A DNA stretch of 64,000 bases, from assembly GCA_025331445.1 (NCBI GenBank), contig JAIWNE010000046.1, positions 169,281 through 233,280 of the forward strand, written 5' to 3'. Positions 56,152-64,000 of the stretch are shown piece by piece (the stretch's first letter is position 1; each line of letters opens with the position of its first letter). The DNA comes from Blakeslea trispora. Its lineage: Eukaryota > Mucoromycota > Mucoromycetes > Mucorales > Choanephoraceae. The notes under the pieces are model-generated. The model saw only the letters and a list, made by a program, of their open reading frames with translations. It did no database searches and had not been told where the DNA came from. A program made the position numbers and the translations under genes.

Positions 56152-57804
56152 TTATTCTGTAGCAGCAATAGCAGCAGCAATAGCCTTTCCTCTTTCAATG
56201 TATGCCTCAAGATGAGTAGAGACAGGATAACCATAAGCCTTCATATCATCCAAAGCCATCTCTAGTCTTGGATCCTGCATCTTTGAAAGCACTTTGACAA
56301 GCTTATAATAACAACCATGGAAAGGCACGATATCCAGCTTTTTCATCTTCTCTAAATAGACAAAAGCGCCTTCATAGTTCTCCTCTTGTGTACACATGAG
56401 CGTAACCATCTTGCTAAGTGAACTCGCTGTTGGCTTGATCCCTCTTGACAAGACTTCATTGTACAACCTGGTTCCTCTCTCTATATCCTTTGTATGAATG
56501 CAGGCATCCAAGACAGCATCCAGTGTTTCGCTATTGGGTGTCACCTGGAGTTGCTTCGATTGTTCATACAGCATCAGGGCCTCTTCATTTTCTTTATTGT
56601 AGGCTAATGCATGAATCACGAGATTGAGTGCAACCACGTCTATTGGATGACTGGCCAATAAAGCTTCTTTTGCCTTGGCAATGGCATTCTTATCATGACC
56701 TAAACGATGCGCTAATGGCATGGCTGTTTCTTTGTTGGGTATCACGCCTACTTTCCGCATGGCTTCAAAGAGTTGAAAGGCGTTCGAGATGTCTCCCGTG
56801 GCTGTAAATGTTTCGATCAAGGGTGCAAAATGACATTCTCGATACGTGTAGCCTTGCTCGCCTATCACTCTGATGACATGGGATGCTAATTTTGTATCAC
56901 CGTATTTACTAGCCAAATTCAAGATGTACAATAAAAGTCCTTCATCTGGTTTGGTTGCTTTATCCCACATGTCTCTGACAATATCAATCTAAGCAAACTG
57001 TGAGATATTGACCTCCTCTTTAATTGTGTATTCTTTACCTCATCACATAAGGTGGCCAATCGTAACAACTCACTATAACTAAATTCATTCTTTTGTGTAT
57101 CAAATTGCTTCAATTGTTGTGCTTCATTTAAGATCTGATAAGCAATCTTGGGATGTCTTAGGGTGATGGCCATATCAAACAATGTTGCATAGATCGAGAG
57201 GCTGATTGGTACTTTCTCTCGTTTCATCAAATCAATCGTGTCTAGTGCATGCTCCAATTCAAGTGACTCTCTCATACAGAGAATCAAAAGGGAATATATT
57301 TTAGTTGTCTTTGGGTATCCTGTTTGTTCCATATGATGCAAAATATCAGACTGTAGCACAGAATCACCACTTCGAGCAGCCAACTAAAAAAAAAGAATCA
57401 TGTTAAGAAAAAGAGAGAGAGAGAGAAAAAAGGAAGAGAGAACAGTTTACCATCAATGCTTTATGATAAAAATCTCGAGTGGGCTTAATATGATGACTAT
57501 CCATTTGTTTCTGAAGCATCTTTATCTTGCTGGGTTGCCCTGCTTTGGAATAAGCCGAGAGTATATGTTCATATGTCTCGTGGTTAAATTTGACATTGTT
57601 CTGTCGAAGTTCTTGTGCTAACTGCAAAACACGTTTCAAAGTGATCTGACTACCGAGATCGGCCGCTGCTGCTTGATTGATCACAACAAACATCTTTTGA
57701 TTAATGTCTTTCAAGAGTGCATTTTCACTTGTATAATATCGACATGAAGTTGCGAATCTACCCAATCTTTTGGAAGCTATACAACTTAGACCTCGACTCA
57801 ACAT
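56152..57804 (-). CDS. Pentatricopeptide repeat (PPR) protein, probably mitochondrial
   Basis: Three exons (57804-57451, 57383-57039, 56988-56152) give 511 residues. The N-terminus (Met-Leu-Ser-Arg-Gly-Leu-Ser-Cys-Ile-Ala-Ser-Lys-Arg-Leu-Gly-Arg) is Arg/Ser-rich without acids, as in a mitochondrial presequence. Helix-pair repeats of about 35 residues follow, with typical starts (Asn-His-Glu-Thr-Tyr-Glu-His-Ile-Leu-Ser-Ala-Tyr-Ser-Lys-Ala-Gly, Pro-Asn-Ser-Glu-Thr-Leu-Asp-Ala-Val-Leu-Asp-Ala-Cys). At least ten repeat units can be sketched. PPR proteins bind organellar RNA for processing, stability or translation. The target cannot be told from here. The gene starts 54 bp from ARMC7 on the other strand. 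Confidence 0.85.
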
Positions 57805-57858
57805 GGAATGAAATTGAAGAAAGAGTAAAGAAAAATATTTTTTTTCTCTCTTAAAAAA
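57805..57858. promoter_or_regulatory. 54-bp divergent promoter between the PPR and ARMC7 genes
   Basis: The start codons at 57804 (minus) and 57859 (plus) are separated by 54 bp of mainly purine-then-pyrimidine sequence with a T9 run, so promoters and leaders must overlap the opposite gene or be extremely short. Confidence 0.6.
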
Positions 57859-58490
57859 ATGTTTCAAAGCAAGAAATATATTGAACAAAGGCACGGTAAA
57901 GAAAGTGCTAATCGAAAAGATCATTTAAAGTCACTTGTACAAGAATACAAAGTAACTCAAGATCAAGGTAAACCGTTCGAGATCTCAGAGGATGGCTTGA
58001 TGACTCATCTCTCTTTAGAAGCGAAACAACAAATACTTGCCAATTTAGCCAACTTTGCTTACGATCCAATCAACTATGACACATTATGGGATCTACAAGT
58101 CATTCAGCTTTTTCTTGGTAATCTCTTTTTGTTTCTTACCATTATCTCTCCCTTTCTAACCCTCTCTTGTTAGATGCTTTACAAGAAAGTCACTTGCGAG
58201 AATTTGGTATGGGTGGTATAGCCAATATATGCTTAGAACCACGACATCAGCAATACCTTCAATCTTTTTTGAAACTCATGGTTGATTGCTTAAAGCCTAC
58301 TTGCACACCAAACACACAATTGAATGCAATGACAGCACTGATGCAGTTAGTCACACAAGAGAATTACACTGTCTTGTTGACACTCGAATTGAAAGAACAT
58401 CTAAAACATATTCGGACAAATCGAGCATGTGAAGAAGCGAGTATCATGGCCACTTTGTTCTTGGTGGATTATTACCATGAACCATTTTAG
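57859..58490 (+). CDS. ARMC7-like armadillo repeat protein
   Basis: Two exons (57859-58117 and 58174-58490) give 191 residues, close to the length of animal ARMC7. The start resembles that family ([11 protein letters not shown]). So do [24 protein letters not shown] and Gly-Ile-Ala-Asn-Ile-Cys-Leu-Glu. The fold should be a short armadillo superhelix. ARMC7 is reported with spliceosome components in other eukaryotes; the role here is inferred from homology. Confidence 0.8.
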
Positions 58491-58898
58491 TTTCATTTCA
58501 AGGCTTTGAGGTGCTGTAGGTGACTCTTTTCTCTGATATAGAAATGACTTTCTTCTACATGAGACACCCTCTAAATATCTTGGTTTGATTGTAAAAAGAA
58601 AAAAAAGAAAAAAATAGATGCCCTAACAAAAAAAAGGGGACATGCTTTCTCTAGTTGGCCTACAGCATCTTCAACAAAGTCTCTTAATTGCACTGTAAAG
58701 AATTCCAGAAACATGGCAATAGAACAGTTTTTTTTTACCGTGTTCAAGGCATAATTGTACACTTTGCTTAAAGTCGAGATTAGATAAATAACCTCTATCA
58801 TACAAGGCCTCCTCCTCTGCTCCGCACACACACACACTCTCTCTCATAAATAAACATCCTTTCAATATAAATGTATTTCTTCTTTTTTGACTATTGCT

Positions 58899-59402
58899 CT
58901 AATAATTACTGGATTGTCTATCGTAATTGGCACCACCAGCACGTCTAAGTCTTGTCATGATTTCATTTTCTGTCAAGTCTTGTTTATGAGAAGCAGGGAC
59001 TTCAATATGGAAATTACGAAGTACGTTTTTAACATCGGCAATTTGAATTGATAACTTGGCCTTGCGCATAATACCAACACTATCACCACACCAAGGCACC
59101 AAAACAAATTTGACACGTTGAGAGTATCTAGGTAGGAAATCCCATAAGTTCCCTATCTACCTATTTATTTTGCACACTTACTCGTCATTACTCATGTTCA
59201 TTCGAACATAACCCCAACCAGCTACATCAGCCTTCAAGTTATCCACAAATTCTGAAAGGCCTCCAGAACCTGTGCCTGCAACTTGAAGTCTGTCTGGCTT
59301 GCCATCTGCAAAGTCAAAAAAGGCCCAGTTGGTCTCGGTCTTGTCATCTCGAACAGCTTCATAAGCATCAACAAGAGCGGGATCGGAAACGTTCAAGGAC
59401 AT
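58899..59402 (-). CDS. Coactosin-like actin-binding protein (ADF-H domain)
   Basis: Two exons (59402-59182 and 59127-58899) give 149 residues. One ADF-homology domain fills the chain: Asp-Pro-Ala-Leu-Val-Asp-Ala-Tyr-Glu-Ala-Val-Arg at the start, Asn-Trp-Ala-Phe-Phe, Gly-Trp-Gly-Tyr-Val-Arg, Lys-Phe-Val-Leu-Val-Pro-Trp-Cys-Gly. The helix Lys-Ala-Lys-Leu-Ser-Ile-Gln-Ile-Ala-Asp-Val-Lys takes the place of the actin-severing helix of cofilin. The Trp-Cys-Gly plus Gly-Ser-Gly-Gly loop points to coactosin, which binds F-actin without severing it. In-frame codons upstream of the chosen ATG (to 59450) lie in the C/T-rich leader. Confidence 0.88.
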
Positions 59403-60027
59403 GATGAAAATAAAAAGGTGAAGAGGGGAAGGAGGGAGGGAAACTTTCAATGATTAAAAAAGAAAGTTGGTTAGAAAAAAAAATATGAGGATGACTTGCT
59501 CTAGACTCCGATACAATAGGATGCTACGATTGGTTATAGTAGATCCATATAAAAATAAAAAATAAAGGTACAGATCAGTTAGTTTTTTTTTTTCGATTTT
59601 ATTGGTTTTGCGCAGCAACAGTTTTATTAGCGCACTTATTGTTTTTTATTTTGTAGATGATAAAGTGAGATACAGGACCTCTTTTTTGTTCAACTGAATA
59701 AAAGCTCAAGTCTTGACTACTGTTATTTCATTTGTAGCCTTACCATTGATTGTCAATGATGAAAGACATTCACAAGTTGAGTTAATTGACACTTTACTAA
59801 GCTTACTGTAGTTTTTTTTGGGGTGATAACAAGCTACAGATAGAACATGGTCTGTCATCCATCTTTTTGTTTTATCTGCTTAGATGAATATTAAGCAGAA
59901 TCAGTCCCTAAATTTCATTGAATTTGTAGATGAAGTTGGGAAAATGGAGGGGAATGAAATTCATGTTTTTTTTGATAGCTAGCTTTTTCGTTGTAATTTT
60001 TTTTCTGCTTGAATTTATTTTGTTACT
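59403..60027. promoter_or_regulatory. Divergent promoter region between coactosin and PYM genes
   Basis: About 620 bp with no coding potential, T-rich near 60000. Confidence 0.45.
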
Positions 60028-60459
60028 ATGGCTGACCCATCCAATGCCGGTATTATCCAAGTAGGTGAAGACCGTTGGATTCCTGGGTCTCGACGTGCTG
60101 ACGGTACATATCGTAAAGAACGCAAAATAAGACCTGGTTTTGTTCCTCAAGAAGATGTTCAACGTTATTCGAATGCACGTCTCGAATCAGTCAAACAACC
60201 TACGCCGCCACCTGGATCACCATCGATTCCTGGTGCCAAAAAAGCAGCACCTGCCACCAAACCAGCTGTACAACAGACGCCACCTGCTGTTGATCAAACA
60301 AAAGAAAAGCGCATCAAGGCCTTGAACAAAAAGCTTAGACAGATTGCTGGTTTAGAACAAAAGTTGATCAAGGGTGAAACTCTGAATGAAGAACAACATG
60401 ATAAAGTGAAAAAGGGAAAGGCTTTAAGAAAGGAATTGGCTCAATTGGAAAGCCAGTAA
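60028..60459 (+). CDS. PYM1: PYM homologue, partner of the exon-junction complex core
   Basis: Single exon, 143 residues. The N-terminal block (Ile-Pro-Gly-Ser-Arg-Arg-Ala-Asp-Gly-Thr-Tyr-Arg-Lys-Glu-Arg-Lys with Pro-Gly-Phe-Val-Pro-Gln-Glu-Asp) is the Mago-binding motif of PYM/WIBG, including its signature Arg-Arg-x-Asp-Gly-Thr-x-Arg-Lys. A Pro-rich linker leads to a C-terminal coiled coil (Leu-Asn-Lys-Lys-Leu-Arg-Gln-Ile). PYM strips the Mago-Y14 heterodimer from mRNA at the ribosome. Its presence implies a working exon-junction complex, as expected in this intron-rich genome. The length is usual for fungal PYM. Confidence 0.9.
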   Translation: MADPSNAGIIQVGEDRWIPGSRRADGTYRKERKIRPGFVPQEDVQRYSNARLESVKQPTPPPGSPSIPGAKKAAPATKPAVQQTPPAVDQTKEKRIKALNKKLRQIAGLEQKLIKGETLNEEQHDKVKKGKALRKELAQLESQ

Positions 60460-61109
60460 TTGTATATGCTTCACAAATCCATAAAAAAAAAAGGATCGTT
60501 TTTCTCTCTACTTTCAAGAGACGAGTCATTTTTTCTTGTAACAAATGTGTGGGATGAAGAGCAAAAGATAATTAAAACTTGTACTTTTTTTTTTCCTTGA
60601 GGTCATTTTAAGCAGATAAGAAATGTTTATCTGACATGTAACATTTGAATTTGTGTTCCCCCCATGATCCATTTCTCAATGTATTGTTCTTGAATAACCT
60701 GTGTTTCTATTACCTTCTACATGTATAGTCGTAATATTAGTAAAAGCTCAGATAGATGGAACCATTTCATAAATGACAAAGACGATGTTTTTTTTTATAA
60801 AGAAAGAGAGGAAATCTCCAAACCTGAATTTAATCTGACATGTAACAATATGGTTCAAATTGTGGAAAGAGTGATCTTCATGTCCTCAATAAACGATGGT
60901 TTTTAGTGAGAAGAGAAAGCGTTGATTTAAAAGAGGAAAAGAAATACATGTGTTGTGAACGAGTCTTTTCGCACTTGAGATTTTCTTCTTTAAAACTAAC
61001 TTGTTTCAAGTAAGGAATACAAATAAAAAAAAATCATGCTAAAATCGAGTATTTTTTTTTTTGGTTTGGTTTATTCTCATATTTTTCTCGACTGGCTTAT
61101 TAAAAAGAA
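60460..61109. other. Intergenic stretch
   Basis: 3' region of PYM and T-rich promoter of the next gene; the open frame at 60721-60906 has no recognisable content. Confidence 0.5.
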
Positions 61110-62762
61110 ATGAGTGGTGTGAAGGCGTCTGTGATGAACGTGGCAGGTGCTTCTGTATCAGAATCCGTTTTGGCTGCTAATGAAACAAGAGATATTGTAC
61201 TTCCTCACCAAACAGAACACGTTGCTCATGTGGCTATTGACGTGAGTTATGTTTCGCTTTATTCTTTTTCTTTCACAATGAAATTGATATACAATAGATT
61301 GGAGGCTCATTAGCCAAGATTGTTTACTTTACTGCTTCAGCTCAAGACAGATCCGGAGGTCGACTTCATTTCAAAAAGATTGAAACTGAAAAAATTGACG
61401 AGTGCATTCAGTTCCTTGCTGAACTTTTGGCTGATGCTCGGTTATTAAAACCCGACAATAAGCATCTTGTACTCAAGGCTACAGGAGGTGGTGCCTATCT
61501 GTTTGAAGAGAAACTAAAAGCACAGTTACCCGATGTTGTGATTCAAAAAGAAGACGAAATGGAGTGTCTTATTACAGGTAAAAAAAAAAAAGAAAAAAGT
61601 CGAATGCATGAAAATAGCTTTTTTTAAAACTTTTTTATTTTATAGGGTTGAACTTTTTTATTACCGAAATACCTTATGAAGTATTTACTTATAATGAACA
61701 AGAATCAGATCCAATGCAATTTGAACAAAAGACAAGGAACATATATCCATATATGGTAATCGTCTTTATGTTCTTCAAGAAAAAAGAAAGACGAACTGAC
61801 CATTGTATATAGCTTGTGAATATTGGATCAGGCGTCAGTATACTTAAAGTGACAGGACCCGATCAATTCTCCAGAATAAGCGGTACTTCAGTAAAGTAGA
61901 GCACACACACACACACACACATACATAGTTATCTATTTATATTGACCATTTTCCTTCTTTTCTTATCATTTAGCTGGGTGGTGGTACATTATGGGGACTC
62001 ATGTCTCTATTGACCAAGGCAACTTCATTTGATGGTAACATACTTGATACCCTTTTAAAAGAAAATGACATCTTAATTCTTAAGAAATCGATAGAAATGC
62101 TTGAAATTTCGAAAAATGGTGACAACAAAAATGTAGACTTACTTGTAGGCGATATCTATGGCACAGACTATACAAAGCTTGGTCTAAAGGCTACCAAGAT
62201 TGCATCTAGTTTCGGAAAGGTTTTCAAGAAGGGAGTACAACAATCTCAAGATAGTTTCAAATCAGCCGATATTGCTAAAAGCTTATTATTTATGGTGAGG
62301 TAAAAGAAAAAACACATAAAATAACAAAAAGGTGACCTATATAACCATTTCTTTACTAGTAATAATATTGGACAGATTGCTTATCTGTGTGCCAAACAAC
62401 ATGACTTGAAGCGTATTTATTTTGGTGGTTGCTTCATTCGAGGACATCCAATTACCATGAATACACTTTCTTATGCCATCAACTTTTGGTCTAACGGAGA
62501 CATGAAAGCTCTCTTTTTAAGACATGAAGGACATCTAGGTGCTACAGGCGCTGTAAGTGGTTCTACTTGTTGTAGTACTTCTTTGATGTACTTATTTTTT
62601 GTTTGTTAGTTCTTGAAACATTCAGTCATTCGTAGAGCTAGACATTCATTTTCCTTTTCGGAAAACAACTTTGTACCGGACATCAATCCTGATCCTAAAA
62701 ATGTATATGGTGTGTTGGAAGAAACAAATGTAGAACTTCGAGCACCCAATGAAAAGAAATGA
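61110..62762 (+). CDS. Pantothenate kinase (eukaryotic type II)
   Basis: Seven exons (61110-61241, 61298-61577, 61646-61755, 61813-61890, 61974-62299, 62360-62552, 62610-62762) join in phase to give 423 residues. Motifs of the eukaryotic PanK fold are clear: the phosphate loop [50 protein letters not shown], and [13 protein letters not shown]. The enzyme phosphorylates pantothenate with ATP, the first and controlling step of coenzyme A synthesis (yeast CAB1), and is usually inhibited by acyl-CoA. An (AC)n run lies in the intron near 61905. Confidence 0.93.
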
Positions 62763-62858
62763 AAGTCTATAAGAAATTCATAGTGCGCATAACTCCAAAA
62801 CACATGTGTTTATTGTATATATATATAAAAAATTGGTTGAAAGGCTGGTATAAATTGT

Positions 62859-63615
62859 TTAACGTCTATTGTATGGATGATGCATCATGGGTTGCTTTTC
62901 TGGATCAATCATGTCACCTAAACGAACAGCATGATGTTGTGCAATCGGTGCTGGTGATTTTAATCGTTCATGCATTTCACTCTAGTTCAATCAATAAGAA
63001 AATGTACATTGGATGCTTCTACATCTCTACTTTACCACCACAGTATCGTTCGCTCCTCGATGATGTGGAAGATCAAGACCTTCAGCTGAGAAATCAATCC
63101 AGTTTCTCCAATTGATGGTAATTGGGTTAGGTGGAGGGAAATTGGATGTAAACGAAAGGATAATATAGAACAAGCCTGTGGCCAAAGCAAGTGTGCCAAC
63201 CACAATATTGACAATACCCGAATCTAATACCAGGCAACCAAAACTAGAGTAAAAGTAAGGATTAAGCTTGTTGCATTCCTTTTTATCATTCCACTTTACA
63301 ACACCATCAAAAACCCCCTTCCTCTATAAGTTGAGAGAAAGTGAAAATAATGATATGAAAATTCAAATGCCTGTAATTCATTCACCACCATCAATGCAGC
63401 CATCACTCTATTGTCCTCTCTTTCAGGTCAGTTTTTTCTTCTCTTCTGTAAAATAGCTTGTTGTCTTACATGCCATAGATGCCCATTACAATGTCTGCAA
63501 AATTACCATTGATGCATTTAAAAATGATAGCCACAATGACAAATGCATACAAGATGATATTGATAGCGTTGAAAGTCAAGCACAGTATATGCTCTACTTT
63601 GGATCTAGAAATCAT
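62859..63615 (-). CDS. Small multi-pass membrane protein, function unknown
   Basis: Three exons (63615-63470, 63243-63036, 62981-62859) join in phase to give 158 residues. Hydrophobic segments lie at about 10-32 (Ile-Leu-Cys-Leu-Thr-Phe-Asn-Ala-Ile-Asn-Ile-Ile-Leu), 40-62 and 63-85 (Val-Gly-Thr-Leu-Ala-Leu-Ala-Thr-Gly-Leu-Phe-Tyr-Ile-Ile). A conserved-looking Phe-Pro-Pro-Pro-Asn-Pro-Ile-Thr-Ile-Asn-Trp-Arg-Asn-Trp stretch and a polar His-rich tail follow. The long first intron (about 226 bp) was accepted because it alone keeps phase. Topology suggests a MARVEL-like or Golgi/vacuolar protein, but I do not recognise the family. The gene is convergent with pantothenate kinase. Confidence 0.6.
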
Positions 63616-64000
63616 ATTTACAGTTTTCTCTACTATTAATAATAATAAAGAGAAAGAAAAGGAGGAGAGAGAGAGGAAAAGCCTGTCAGAAAGAGTAACA
63701 GAGAGAGCCTAAAGACTTAAAAGGTGAATGTATGTTTTTGTCCTTCCTGAAGTAGTAATTCAAGGTGATACAAGAGTATGGGCTTGACAATCAAAAAAGA
63801 AAGACAATCATTTGCACAGTAAAGACAATTAAAAGAAAACAGATACATGCGAAAAGTGGACAGTTTGGTGATTTAGTATGTATTGCTTAAAGAGCATAGA
63901 TACACCTAGAAAATTAGGGAGGATGGTTCAACTTTGATTTTTATGCTTGTTTTTGTTATGTTTGTAAGAATACATCCAAGGGCTTAGATGGATTTGCTAA
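63616..64000. other. Upstream region at the window's right edge
   Basis: Leader and promoter of the membrane-protein gene (purine-rich on the plus strand); nothing else seen before the edge. Confidence 0.4.

Noticed and set aside
1..64000. CRISPR arrays, operons, Shine-Dalgarno sites, prophage
   Set aside because: Nothing of the kind is present; gene structure is plainly eukaryotic.

Overview
The window is an AT-rich nuclear contig of a fungus, most probably an early-diverging mould of the Mucorales (Mucoromycota). The evidence is many short introns (about 50-150 bp, GT..AG, often with a pyrimidine-rich 3' end), pyrimidine-rich leaders before start codons, eukaryotic gene families (class V-type myosin, tricalbin, BUB2, ARMC7, PYM, coactosin, pantothenate kinase, a PPR protein) and a dense load of fungal transposons. 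The organism is inferred from gene style and remembered family resemblances; no database search was possible.

Layout. 1-1.3 kb: a multi-exon gene of unknown function broken by a hairpin MITE. 1.3-4 kb: no clear gene. 4-9 kb: an R3HCC1-like protein, an unrecognised protein, and an SH3-WW-PH-RhoGAP protein on the minus strand. 9-12.3 kb: gene-poor, with a short TIR element, a hairpin and possible LTR debris. 12.3-19.6 kb: an elongator tRNA-Met gene, the 5' end of a LINE-like ORF1, and a young Ty3/gypsy chromovirus with LTRs that look identical; its gag is split by an inverted solo LTR. 19.6-23.2 kb: gene-poor. 23.2-23.9 kb: an SSB/SOSS-B-like OB-fold gene. 24.5-29 kb: a FAR1/MULE transposase followed on the same strand by a tyrosine recombinase of the Ndc10/Crypton type with a GCR1_C-like domain. 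The splice phases allow the two to be read as one fusion. 29.4-31.4 kb: a divergent unknown gene with a second copy of the hairpin MITE in an intron. 31.4-32.4 kb: a 9-bp minisatellite and a transposase remnant.

32.6-63.6 kb is mostly ordinary gene space: BUB2, a RING-BRCT-BRCT protein resembling BARD1/BRCA1, tricalbin, a myosin V-type motor without a cargo-binding domain, an unknown coiled-coil protein head-to-head with a small gene, a Fanzor remnant, two small proteins, a PPR protein divergent from ARMC7, coactosin, PYM, pantothenate kinase and a small multi-pass membrane protein.

The host genes do not form one pathway. Several touch polarity and cytoskeleton (RhoGAP, myosin, coactosin, BUB2, tricalbin) and others touch DNA or RNA maintenance (SSB, RING-BRCT, PYM, PPR). 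The most unusual parts are the MULE plus tyrosine-recombinase locus and the pair of perfect-hairpin MITEs whose arms have diverged in mirror image.
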